Below are positions 1 to 7,368 of a stretch of 20,544 nt of DNA, piece by piece. This stretch comes from a virus. Location: the IMG/VR virus record IMGVR_UViG_3300044972_000501, positions 1 to 20,544 of that record, one strand, 5' to 3'. The translations under genes were made by a program, and so were the position numbers. The stretch's first letter is position 1. The number at the start of each line of letters is the position of its first letter. The notes under the pieces were generated by a model. The model ran no database searches, was not told the DNA's origin, and worked only from the letters and a program-made list of their open reading frames with translations.

Positions 1-1415
1 CACTCGGATGTCTGCCCCGCTTCAGCACACCGCGGACTGATCGCGCAACGTTTGGCCCGAACGTGGGTGAGATCGCTGCGGCCCTTGGTACGCCGTTGAT
101 GCCGTGGCAACAGCACGTGGTTGATGTCGCCCTTGAGGTTGATGACGCTGGCCGGTTTGTTTATGACCAGGTCGTGCTGACTGTCCCTCGCCAGGCTGGT
201 AAGACCACATTGATTTTGGCGTTGATGACGTGGCGTGCACTTGGCTGCGTTGAACGTCAGCACATCACCTATGCCGCGCAGTCTGGTGTGGCCGCGCGTG
301 ACAAGTTGTTGGACGAATACTTGCCCGTGTTGCAGGCATCGGCTTTGGGTGAATTGTTTACAGCTCGCAAGACCAGTGGGCATGAGGCTTTTATGTTTAA
401 GACTGGTTCACGGTTGACGATCACCGCGGCTACTGAGAAGGCCGGCCACGGTGGCTCGCTTGATCTGCCCGTGATTGATGAGGCGTTTGCTTACACTGAT
501 GCCAGGCTTGAGCAGGCGTTGTTGCCGGCTATGCGTGCACGCCGCCGGTTCTTGCCAGGCCCGCAGTTGTGGGTTGTGAGCACTGCCGGCAATGCTGGGT
601 CAACGTATTTGCGTGGCAAGGTTGATGCTGGTCGCCAGTCGGTTACAGATAAATCACTTAGCGGGACTGCGTACTTTGAGTGGTCAGCGGACATCGATGA
701 TGATCCCGCGGACCCTGCAACGTGGTGGTCATGTATTCCCAGCATGGGCCACACGGTTGATGAGACTGCGATTCGTGCGGAGTTTGAGACTTACACTGAC
801 ATCAATGAGTGGCGCAGGGCTGGCCTGAATCAGTGGGTCACTGGTGCGGCTGAACCTGTGTTTGCTGCGAACGTGTGGGAAGACTTATCTGATACTGCTT
901 CGCAGATTAGTGGCGAGATGGTGTTCGGTTTGGACATTCCGCGTGACCGCAGTGAGGCAGTGATTGCTTGTGCTGGTGTGCGTGAGGATGGCGCGTATCA
1001 CGTTGAGGTTGTTGATCAACGCAATGGTGCGAAGTGGGTTGTGAAGCGTGCTAAGGAATTGCAGGACAAGTGGGGTGGCCAGCTCGTTGTTGATGCTGGG
1101 TCATCGGCTGGGTCTTTGATTCCTGATCTTGAGGCCGCTGGTGTGAACCTGCACTTGATGTCAACGCGCGACGTGGCTCGAGCGTGTGGCTTGTTTCGTG
1201 ACTCCGTGACTGACTCCGTTCTGCATCACCTTGATCAGGCTTCACTCAATGAGGCTGTCAATGGTGCGGCGTTGCGTGACCTGGGTGATCAACAAGCCTG
1301 GAATCGCCGCTCTGCCACTAGCAACATCTCACCACTGATCGCTGCGACTAATGCGCTTTATGGCGTGCAGTCGCAGGTTGTTGCCTCTGGTGAGCCCGAG
1401 GTTTATTTCATCTAA
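1..1415 (+). CDS. terL: Terminase large subunit (5' partial)
   Basis: This is the ATPase/nuclease motor subunit that cuts concatemeric phage DNA and drives it into the prohead through the portal. Counting from the GTG at 63, a Walker A motif (PRQAGKTT) lies at residues 42-49 and a Walker B motif (LPVIDEA) at 135-141. The RNase H-like nuclease half starts near FGLDIPRDRS (D291), with further acidic candidates at VVDAG (D344) and near the C-terminus. The reading frame is open from base 3, without a stop, to that GTG, and the extra residues (PRFSTPRTDRATFGPN) read like terminase N-terminus. The gene therefore very likely begins left of the window and the GTG is internal. Its small subunit partner would lie upstream, outside the window. 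The next gene follows after 8 bases. Confidence 0.95.
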   Translation, partial: LGCLPRFSTPRTDRATFGPNVGEIAAALGTPLMPWQQHVVDVALEVDDAGRFVYDQVVLTVPRQAGKTTLILALMTWRALGCVERQHITYAAQSGVAARDKLLDEYLPVLQASALGELFTARKTSGHEAFMFKTGSRLTITAATEKAGHGGSLDLPVIDEAFAYTDARLEQALLPAMRARRRFLPGPQLWVVSTAGNAGSTYLRGKVDAGRQSVTDKSLSGTAYFEWSADIDDDPADPATWWSCIPSMGHTVDETAIRAEFETYTDINEWRRAGLNQWVTGAAEPVFAANVWEDLSDTASQISGEMVFGLDIPRDRSEAVIACAGVREDGAYHVEVVDQRNGAKWVVKRAKELQDKWGGQLVVDAGSSAGSLIPDLEAAGVNLHLMSTRDVARACGLFRDSVTDSVLHHLDQASLNEAVNGAALRDLGDQQAWNRRSATSNISPLIAATNALYGVQSQVVASGEPEVYFI

Positions 1416-1423
1416 GGACCCAG

Positions 1424-2224
1424 ATGATTCTTGTTCCTGATTCTAGGCGTTATGTGTCGATGGCTGAGGGCCGTGGTGCACCGCGACCGTTTTGCTATCG
1501 CTGGTTGTTGCCGGCGCTGTGTGGTGCGTCACTGGTGCGCTGGCGTGTGGCCACTGTGCTCGGTGTGTTGCTGACCTGCATTGGTATCGCCTCATTGTGC
1601 GGGTCGTGGTGGCAGGCCTTGGCTGGTGTCATTGTGTTTGTTGCGTTGCCGATGACTGAGTTCAATCTGCGTAACCCTGTGCTCACCGATTCGTTGAGTA
1701 TTGGTTTGGCCACTGTGTCAGCTGCATTGTTTGTCAATGACCTGATTGTGCCTGCTGTGCTGGTTGCTTGTGTGGCTGGGATGGTGAAGGAATCGGCGCC
1801 TGTCTTTGCTGCGTTGTTTGCTTTCACGCCGTGGCTGTTGCTTGGTTTGATTCCGGTGTTTGTGCACATGGTGATGGTTAAGCCTGGTGTAGATGTTGTG
1901 GTTGAGCCTGGCATTGAGGACACGTTGCTTCACCCATTCCGCACTGGTGTGCGCTTTCACCGTCAGATGGTGCTCAAGCGTGACGCGTATCTGATCGCCC
2001 CGTGGGGTGGCCTGCTGATCGCCTTGACTGTCATCGATGTACGTCTTGCCCTGTGTGTGGCTGTTGCCTATGGGCAGTTGTTGGTGGCCACTGACACGGT
2101 TCGCTTGTATCAGTGGTGCGCACCGTTGGTCATTGTGTACGCGGTTGCGTGTGTGCCTGCCCCGTGGTTGTTGTTGCTGGTTTTGTCCGTTGTGTTCAAC
2201 CCGTTCCGTGGGGATGGTGTCTAG
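1424..2224 (+). CDS. Polytopic membrane protein, GT-C glycosyltransferase-like
   Basis: This 266-residue protein has roughly seven to eight hydrophobic segments between residues 43 and 261. The N-terminus has the pattern PDSRRY (5-10), an MA.G stretch, then PFCYRWLLP (22-30). That resembles the first extracytoplasmic loop of GT-C membrane glycosyltransferases, where an Asp plus Tyr is followed by a PFxYRxLxP segment. Further polar positions in membrane context are TDS (88-90), KES (122-124) and R227. GT-C enzymes transfer sugars from lipid-linked donors on the outer face of the membrane; that activity here is inference from pattern alone. An RBS (AAGGA, 1414-1418) overlaps the terL stop. It sits between terminase and portal, normally a purely packaging region. 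It could instead be another kind of membrane protein, such as an exclusion or transport protein. Confidence 0.6.
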   Translation: MILVPDSRRYVSMAEGRGAPRPFCYRWLLPALCGASLVRWRVATVLGVLLTCIGIASLCGSWWQALAGVIVFVALPMTEFNLRNPVLTDSLSIGLATVSAALFVNDLIVPAVLVACVAGMVKESAPVFAALFAFTPWLLLGLIPVFVHMVMVKPGVDVVVEPGIEDTLLHPFRTGVRFHRQMVLKRDAYLIAPWGGLLIALTVIDVRLALCVAVAYGQLLVATDTVRLYQWCAPLVIVYAVACVPAPWLLLLVLSVVFNPFRGDGV

Positions 2225-2239
2225 TCGTGGAGGGTCGTT

Positions 2240-2380
2240 GTGTTTAAGTCGATCATCCTGCTTGCTCTTGCTGGCGCGTTAATCGTGGCCGGCCTTGCAT
2301 GGATTCTGCCCGCCCTTGGCCTTATCGCCGCGGGTGTGTGCGTGGGGTTCTTTGCTCTTACTCGTGAGGATGGTCAATGA
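2240..2380 (+). CDS. Small two-helix membrane protein before portal
   Basis: A 46-codon ORF starts at a GTG with GGAGGG at 2229-2234 just upstream. Its stop overlaps the portal start as ATGA. The product begins MFKSIILLALAG, contains about 35 nearly uncharged hydrophobic residues that can form two short membrane helices with a proline-containing turn (AWILPALG), and ends in the polar tail TREDGQ. No function can be assigned from sequence. The good RBS, the translational coupling to the portal gene and the lack of any other gene in the gap support a real gene. Short hydrophobic ORFs at this position occur in other siphoviruses of actinobacteria, from general knowledge of such phages. It might assist the preceding membrane protein or the portal. 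Confidence 0.65.
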   Translation: MFKSIILLALAGALIVAGLAWILPALGLIAAGVCVGFFALTREDGQ

Positions 2381-3603
2381 GGCTAATCGATTCCATCCTG
2401 GGGCGTGAACCCGAACGCGCTATCCAGTCGGCAATGGTGCTGTCTGAAACTTACAAGTCTGTGTCTCGTGAGCGCGTGGGTGACAACTTCACGTCCTGGG
2501 CCACCGATGGTGTCAGTGGCAATCCCATAGTCGCGGCTGTAATGAACGCTCGCCTAAACCTGTTCACTGAGGCTGAGTTTAAGTTTCGCAACTTGTCGGA
2601 TAAGAAACTTTACGGAAACCCTGACCTGCTCAAGCTTGAGAAGCCGTGGCCTAACGGCACCACTGGCGACCTGTTGGCACGCATGGAGCAGGACGTGTTC
2701 CTGTCTGGTAACGCTTTCATTCGCGACGCTGGTACGCGCCTGGAGCGTTTGCGTCCTGACCGCGTTGAGATCGCCACGGTCTTTGACAATGAGACTGGTG
2801 TGGTTGAGGTCGTTGGTTACTTGTATCGCCGTGATGGTATTGGCGAAGAGTTTTATCCTGTTGAGCAGGTAGCGCATTGGGCACCTTTGCCTGACCCGCT
2901 TGCTGAGTACCGTGGCATGAGTTGCCTGACCCCTGTGGTGCGCGAGATCAACGCTGACCACGCAATGACTGTGCACAAGCAAACGTTCTTCGACAATGCC
3001 GCTACCCCAAACCTTGTTATTAAATACAACACCAAGCTGACGAAGGAAACGATTGACCGCCTTCGTGATCGCTTTAACGCGCGTTATTCCGGTGCCACTG
3101 GTGAGAAGACAATGGTGCTCGATGAGGGCGCGGACATGACCATTGTTGGCAACAGTTTTGAGCAGATGGCTTTCACTGATGTGCAGAAGGCTGGTGAGGC
3201 TCGTATCGCTATGGCCGCTTCGGTGCCCCCGATTGTGGCTGGTTTGCAGGCTGGCCTTGACGCGGCCACGTACTCAAACTATGGCCAGGCATTGAAGGCT
3301 TTTGGCGATAACTTTATGCGCTCACATTGGCGCTCAGCGTGTGCAGCTCTTGAACCTCTTGTCAACGTCCCTGATGGTGCACGCCTTTGGTATGACGTCA
3401 CTGACATCGCGGCGTTGCAGGAGGGTGAGTCTCAGCGTGCTGAGGCTAACCGCACCAGGGCCACTGCGATGGGTGAGTTGATTCGTGCGGGTTACACGCC
3501 GGACTCGGTCACTAACGCTGTGAACGCTGATGACTTCTCGTTGCTATCCCACACTGGCGCTATCCCGACAGCGCTTTACCCGAATGGTCAGGTCCCAGAA
3601 TGA
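2377..3603 (+). CDS. Portal protein, HK97 family
   Basis: This is the dodecameric ring at the capsid vertex through which DNA passes and onto which terminase and connector dock. At 408 residues it matches the length of HK97-type portals. Recognisable stretches include GDLLARMEQDVFLSGNAFI (clip/wing region), WAPLPDPLAEYRGMSCLTP, where a conserved 'G.S.L.P' motif marks the family, and the stem/crown region VPPIVAGLQAGLDAATYSN. The C-terminal part is charged and helical (EGESQRAEANRTRATAMGELI). The start overlaps the preceding small gene by four bases and the stop overlaps the protease start by four bases (ATGA), so portal and protease are translationally coupled. Nothing looks truncated. Confidence 0.93.
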   Translation: MRLIDSILGREPERAIQSAMVLSETYKSVSRERVGDNFTSWATDGVSGNPIVAAVMNARLNLFTEAEFKFRNLSDKKLYGNPDLLKLEKPWPNGTTGDLLARMEQDVFLSGNAFIRDAGTRLERLRPDRVEIATVFDNETGVVEVVGYLYRRDGIGEEFYPVEQVAHWAPLPDPLAEYRGMSCLTPVVREINADHAMTVHKQTFFDNAATPNLVIKYNTKLTKETIDRLRDRFNARYSGATGEKTMVLDEGADMTIVGNSFEQMAFTDVQKAGEARIAMAASVPPIVAGLQAGLDAATYSNYGQALKAFGDNFMRSHWRSACAALEPLVNVPDGARLWYDVTDIAALQEGESQRAEANRTRATAMGELIRAGYTPDSVTNAVNADDFSLLSHTGAIPTALYPNGQVPE

Positions 3604-4373
3604 TTGAGTTCACCCGCGCTTACCCACTTGAGGACATCACTATTCGTAGTGGTGGCGATGGTCGCACCGTTGAGGCGTATGCCGCAGTGTTCAACGTGCC
3701 GCAGCGCATCGTTGATGGCAGTGGTCAGTACATGGAAGTTATTGACCGCGCGGCTTTTAATAAGACGCTGGCCGATAAGGGCACGCGTTTTGGTGTGTTT
3801 TACAACCACGGTCGCACGATCTGGGGCACACCATCGGACGCCTACTCAATGCCCATTGGTACGCCGGAAAGCATTGTCGCTGATGAGCGTGGGCTGTTGA
3901 CCGTTACTCGATACAACAACACGCCTGTGGCTGACCAGGTTCTTGAGGGTATTCGCACTGGTGCCATTACCGCTCAGTCCTTCAGTGGCTCGTTTGTGCG
4001 CTCGGACATTGCTACTCCCCGCGGTGGTTTCAGGCCTGCTGCCGATGGGTCCCTAAAGACTGTTACTCGAACGGAGATTGCGATGCGCGAATACGGACCT
4101 ACTCCGTTCCCCGCTTATGAGACCGCGGCGATTCTTGGTGTGCGTGCCGAAGACATCGCTCAAGTGCTTGCCAACTTGGACGCTGACCAGCGTGCCGAAG
4201 TGGCCAGCCTTCTACAGATTCCCGTGATGCGACTTGACGAAGTTGCTGACACGGATTCCAGCACGTCACTTGACGCCGCTGCCGAGGAGCCGGTCATTGA
4301 TGACCACTCTGCGCGGACAAACCATTCATTTCAATCCTTGCGCAAACAAGCCAGGGAGAAGGGGGTCCTCTAA
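3600..4373 (+). CDS. Prohead maturation protease, HK97 (S78) family
   Basis: This serine protease is packaged inside the prohead and removes the capsid N-terminal delta domain before expansion. The 257-residue protein carries the family's opening VEAYAAVFN (24-32). A catalytic histidine lies in FYNHGR (H70), and the nucleophile serine in GAITAQSFSGSF is probably S127 (S129 is the alternative). This is followed by a TEIAMREYGPTPFPAYETA segment (158-176) that matches the family's 'L.EvSvv..PAnp.A' region. The C-terminal ~75 residues are acidic and of low conservation type, as is usual for the targeting tail. The stop codon abuts the capsid ATG at 4374, and a strong purine-rich RBS for capsid (GGGAGAAGGGGG) lies in the final codons of this gene. 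Confidence 0.93.
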   Translation: MIEFTRAYPLEDITIRSGGDGRTVEAYAAVFNVPQRIVDGSGQYMEVIDRAAFNKTLADKGTRFGVFYNHGRTIWGTPSDAYSMPIGTPESIVADERGLLTVTRYNNTPVADQVLEGIRTGAITAQSFSGSFVRSDIATPRGGFRPAADGSLKTVTRTEIAMREYGPTPFPAYETAAILGVRAEDIAQVLANLDADQRAEVASLLQIPVMRLDEVADTDSSTSLDAAAEEPVIDDHSARTNHSFQSLRKQAREKGVL

Positions 4374-5756
4374 ATGAGCACCCGAATTGAAGGGCTGGCC
4401 GGCGAGCTGGACGCGTTGCGTCTTGAGATCACCGAGCTTGACGCCCTAGAAAACCCAACTGAGGAGCAAGCAGCTCGTTACGCTGAATGCATCACCGAGT
4501 GGGACAGCAAGAAGTCTGCACAGGATGACGCGATTGCTCGCGCCGCCAAGTTGGAAGAAATCAACGCTGCACCTACCACGTTCAAGCGTGAAGCCGGTTT
4601 CTCTGTTCCTAACGTGATTGTGCGTCAGGACCCATTTGAGAACGTTTCTGCTCTGCGCAGCGATGACTACAGCAATGACACTGTTGCTCGTGCCATTACC
4701 GCGTTTGAGACTTCAGGCCGCGGCGTTTCTGACGCTGATCGTGAAGTCATCATTGACAAGATTGAGAACGTTCCAGGCGCCGCTGTGCACGCACTTGTTC
4801 ACGGCTCACCTGCGTACCGTTCCGCTTTTGGTTCATGGATGAAGACACAGGGTCAAAACTCTTTCTTCAACGCTGAGGAAGTTGACGCGCTTCGTGCGTC
4901 GATGACGTTGACTGGTGCCAATGGTGGATTCACCTTGCCAACACTGCTTGACCCCACGTTGATCAAGACTGGTACGGCAACACGTAACCCGATCCGGTCG
5001 GTGGCCCGCGTTGTCCAGGGTACGCAAAACGTGCTCAACCTGGTCACTGTTTCTGGTGTTACCACGTATTTTGTTGCTGAAGGTTCTGCATTTACTGACG
5101 GCACTCCTTCGTTCACCAATCCCCAAATCACGGCCAGCAAACTCGCCGCCTATCTCACGGGCAGTTTTGAGATCTTTGAGGATTCCAATCTTCAAGCTCA
5201 ATTGCCTGGTCTGATTGCTGAAGCGTTTGATTACGCTGAAGGCACCGCGTTCATCAGTGGTTCCGGTTCGGGTGCACCTAAGGGAATCGTCACCGCGATC
5301 TCTGCGACTGCTGCCTCAACTGTCACCGCGACGACTCGTGGTTCCTACACTTCGGCTTCTGTTGCTGACGTGTTCGCCGTGGTCAACGCTGTTGCTCCTC
5401 GCTACGAAGACAACTCCACGTGGGTTGCTAACAAGGCGTGGTTCAACACGACTCGCCAGATTGCTAACCCTTCGGCTGCTGGTCAGTTGCTTCCGCCTGC
5501 TGACACGTCACTGCTTGGTTCGCCAATCATCAGTAGCTCGGACATGAGCTCGGCCACCACTTCAGGAACCGTCATGGCCATCCTGGGTGACTTCAGCCAG
5601 TTCGTGATCTATGACCGCCTTGGTACGACGGTGGAGTTTGTGTCCAACGTTGTCGATGGTTCTGGTCTGCCTTTGGGTCAGCGTGGACTTGTTGCTTACA
5701 AGCGCGTCGGCTCCAACGTTACCGACTTGAATGCCTTCCGTTTCTTGAAGGCCTAG
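4374..5756 (+). CDS. Major capsid protein, HK97 fold
   Basis: This is the main shell protein, 460 residues. Residues 1-65 form a charged helical region (ELDALRLEITELDALENP), the delta/scaffold domain expected to be cut by the upstream protease. Residues about 70-180 are a linker region. The capsid core begins near GGFTLPTLLDPTLI (185-198) and shows the typical sequence ASKLAAYLTGSFEIFEDS (E-loop/spine helix side) and AFDYAEGTAFISGSGSGAPKGI. The C-terminal part includes VANKAWFNTTRQIA and LLGSPIISSSDMS, both common in HK97-type capsids. A very purine-rich RBS fits high expression. A hairpin and an 88-base gap follow, the first sizeable gap in the operon, possibly limiting read-through or protecting the 3' end of the message. 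Confidence 0.94.
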   Translation: MSTRIEGLAGELDALRLEITELDALENPTEEQAARYAECITEWDSKKSAQDDAIARAAKLEEINAAPTTFKREAGFSVPNVIVRQDPFENVSALRSDDYSNDTVARAITAFETSGRGVSDADREVIIDKIENVPGAAVHALVHGSPAYRSAFGSWMKTQGQNSFFNAEEVDALRASMTLTGANGGFTLPTLLDPTLIKTGTATRNPIRSVARVVQGTQNVLNLVTVSGVTTYFVAEGSAFTDGTPSFTNPQITASKLAAYLTGSFEIFEDSNLQAQLPGLIAEAFDYAEGTAFISGSGSGAPKGIVTAISATAASTVTATTRGSYTSASVADVFAVVNAVAPRYEDNSTWVANKAWFNTTRQIANPSAAGQLLPPADTSLLGSPIISSSDMSSATTSGTVMAILGDFSQFVIYDRLGTTVEFVSNVVDGSGLPLGQRGLVAYKRVGSNVTDLNAFRFLKA

Positions 5757-5763
5757 TCACTAT

Positions 5764-5818
5764 CTAGGACTCGCACCAGGGTTAAGCCACGAGCCTCTAA
5801 CTTTGGTGCGAGTTCTGG
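5764..5818 (+). promoter_or_regulatory. Long hairpin downstream of capsid gene
   Basis: Bases 5764-5778 pair with 5804-5818 in a 15-bp stem that has two G-U pairs; the central ten base pairs (ACTCGCACCA with TGGTGCGAGT) are perfect. The loop is 25 bases. No run of T follows, so it is not a standard intrinsic terminator. It may be a partial terminator, an RNA-processing site or a 3'-end stabiliser that raises capsid yield over downstream genes. The octamer GGGACCAA occurs at 5817-5824 and 5832-5839, the second just before the next start codon, and once more at 11262-11269 before the tail chaperone gene. Confidence 0.6.
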
Positions 5819-5844
5819 GACCAACAAAGTAGGGACCAAACAGT

Positions 5845-6588
5845 ATGCCTAGTAAAGCGAAAACAAATAAGCCAAAACTGACCAGTATCGATAACGTGGT
5901 CATTGGTTACATTCACCCAGGTCAAGTCTCAGCGTTCTTCACGCACTCGTTGATTATGTCCCTGATGTCTGATCAGGGATTGCATCGGCGCATTGTGGGG
6001 ATTGAGCAGGACTGGTCATCGGCCAACGTGTCTGCCTCGCGCAACACTGTGACGCAGCGTTTCCTTGATGATTACACCGCGGACTGGTTGTGGTGGATTG
6101 ACGCCGACATGGCGTGGGAGCCCGAGGCCCTTGAGCAGTTGTTGGCTGTTGCTGACCCTGTTAATGCTCCGATCGTGGGTGGCCTGTGCTTTGGTGCCAG
6201 CAATGGTGAGTTATTCCCCACGATCTATCAGCTCGCCGAGTTTGAGGGTGGGATCACCACGGTCCGGATGCATGACTTTGAACCAAACACTGTGATCCCT
6301 GTTGCCGCTACTGGTGCGGCGTTTCTGCTGATTCACCGCAGCGCACTTGAGGCGATTAGGACCCGCGCCTACAACAAGACTTTTACTTGGTTTCAGGAAA
6401 CTGAGATGGGTGGCCGGCCAGTGGGTGAGGACATTACCTTTTGTCTGCGTGCCTTGGAGTCAGGGTTCAAGACGTTTGTTCACACTGGTGTTGAGGTTGG
6501 GCACCACAAGTCACACCTGTTGACCGCTGACCTGCACCGCCAACAACGCGCGGCTGTGAAGGCTGATGAAGGGACTGAGGATGTCTGA
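5845..6588 (+). CDS. GT-A-fold glycosyltransferase-like protein
   Basis: The 247-residue protein resembles family 2/Anp1-type nucleotide-sugar glycosyltransferases. It has a DxD-type metal/sugar-nucleotide motif WWIDADMAW (D86, D88), a preceding ASRN segment (64-67) as in enzymes that sample a conserved Asn near the donor site, a GED motif (194-196) in the position of the catalytic base, and a late VGHHK motif (218-222). It has no membrane segments, so it should act in the cytoplasm, which separates it from membrane-anchored GtrB-type enzymes. Placed directly after the capsid gene, it may glycosylate capsid or other virion proteins, as glycosyltransferases in phage structural operons are suspected to do; the target is inference. 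The RBS is weak (AGGGA, about ten bases upstream). Confidence 0.8.
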   Translation: MPSKAKTNKPKLTSIDNVVIGYIHPGQVSAFFTHSLIMSLMSDQGLHRRIVGIEQDWSSANVSASRNTVTQRFLDDYTADWLWWIDADMAWEPEALEQLLAVADPVNAPIVGGLCFGASNGELFPTIYQLAEFEGGITTVRMHDFEPNTVIPVAATGAAFLLIHRSALEAIRTRAYNKTFTWFQETEMGGRPVGEDITFCLRALESGFKTFVHTGVEVGHHKSHLLTADLHRQQRAAVKADEGTEDV

Positions 6589-6685
6589 CCCCAATGAGTT
6601 CACTGTTTTATCGCAGTTGGTTGCTACGGCAACGATGGAAGTTACACACGCTGAACCCACTATTGAGAATGAGGAAACGAAATGA
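6581..6685 (+). CDS. Small ORF of 34 residues, unknown
   Basis: This ORF starts inside the end of the glycosyltransferase gene (8-base overlap) and ends in an ATGA overlap with the next gene, so it exactly fills an otherwise empty 93-base gap. GAGG lies directly upstream of the ATG, with GAAGGGA a little further back. The product begins MSDPNEFTVLSQLVATATM and has an acidic C-terminal half (EPTIENEETK). No function is recognisable. The coupled overlaps on both sides are the main support; the short length means it could be a leader that only serves translation of the next gene. Confidence 0.55.
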   Translation: MSDPNEFTVLSQLVATATMEVTHAEPTIENEETK

Positions 6686-7071
6686 CCGTTGGTCTTTCTG
6701 CCGATAACACGGCTAACAAGTTACTGAACACGATTGGCCGTACGGGCACCACGTTCACTGCTGGTGTTTTGTATGTGAAGCTGCACACTGGTGACCCTGG
6801 GTCTGCTGGTACCGCTAATGCTTCTGCTGTGACCACGCGGGTTCAGCCCACGTTCAGTGCGGCTTCGGCTGGGTCGATGGCGATGACTTCTATGGCTTCA
6901 ACGTGGTCGATGACTGCGACTGAGACGATTAGTCACATCAGTTTTTGGGATGCGTCAACGTCTGGCAACTTTATGTGGTCTGTTGCGTTGACTGCTTCCA
7001 AGTCTGTGATTAATGGTGACACGTTGTCGATGAGCTCGTTGACGTTGGCCTTCACACCAATCGCGGCCTAG
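6682..7071 (+). CDS. LHTGDPG-type phage structural protein
   Basis: This 129-residue protein has the motif YVKLHTGDPGSAGTANAS (31-48), which marks a widespread family of small phage proteins often annotated as tail fibre or hypothetical. The remainder is Ser/Thr/Ala-rich and predicted to be beta-strand, ending in a SLTLAFTPIAA strand. It starts within an ATGA overlap. In many actinobacteriophages a protein of this type sits near capsid and connector genes, so a virion surface or decoration role is plausible. The exact location in the particle cannot be told from sequence. Confidence 0.7.
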   Translation: MTVGLSADNTANKLLNTIGRTGTTFTAGVLYVKLHTGDPGSAGTANASAVTTRVQPTFSAASAGSMAMTSMASTWSMTATETISHISFWDASTSGNFMWSVALTASKSVINGDTLSMSSLTLAFTPIAA

Positions 7072-7073
7072 TC

Positions 7074-7358
7074 ATGGATGAGGCCCAGGTTCTTGCGTTG
7101 TTGCAGCAGGCTTTGGCTGATGCTGACGTGACGGATTTGCGCACGATCAGGCTTGCCGCGTTGGAGTTGGCTGTTGCCCACATCTCGCCACCGCCCGCGT
7201 TTGTCCCTGTGGACTTGGCAACGATCAAGGAACGTACTCGTTCAGCGTGGGGTTTGGATTACGCCACAATCCTGACCGAGGCGGCAGTGACTTATGCGGA
7301 CACAACGCTGACCGCGCCAGAAGTATTGACCGAGATCGCTGACACGCTAACCGCTTAG
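7074..7358 (+). CDS. Hypothetical 94-residue protein
   Basis: This small acidic protein is made mainly of alanine/leucine-rich helices (AQVLALLQQALADADV at the start, APEVLTEIADTLT at the end) around a central ERTRSAWGLDYATI segment. It follows the LHTGDPG gene by two bases and precedes the repeat-fibre gene by ten, so it belongs to the structural operon. I do not recognise its family. The RBS is poor, which suggests translation coupled to the preceding gene. Confidence 0.6.
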   Translation: MDEAQVLALLQQALADADVTDLRTIRLAALELAVAHISPPPAFVPVDLATIKERTRSAWGLDYATILTEAAVTYADTTLTAPEVLTEIADTLTA

Positions 7359-7368
7359 GAGTTATCTG

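Noticed and set aside
1011-1020. Perfect palindrome GTTGATCAAC
   Set aside because: Inside the terminase coding region where GTT, GAT and CAA codons are common; no second copy or promoter context.
1495-1923. 142-residue minus-strand ORF opposite the membrane protein
   Set aside because: Thr/Asn-rich complement of hydrophobic codons with no RBS; the plus-strand gene fits spacing and coupling.
5764-5818. Intrinsic terminator after capsid
   Set aside because: Strong stem but no T run, and the next gene continues on the same strand; kept as a regulatory hairpin instead.
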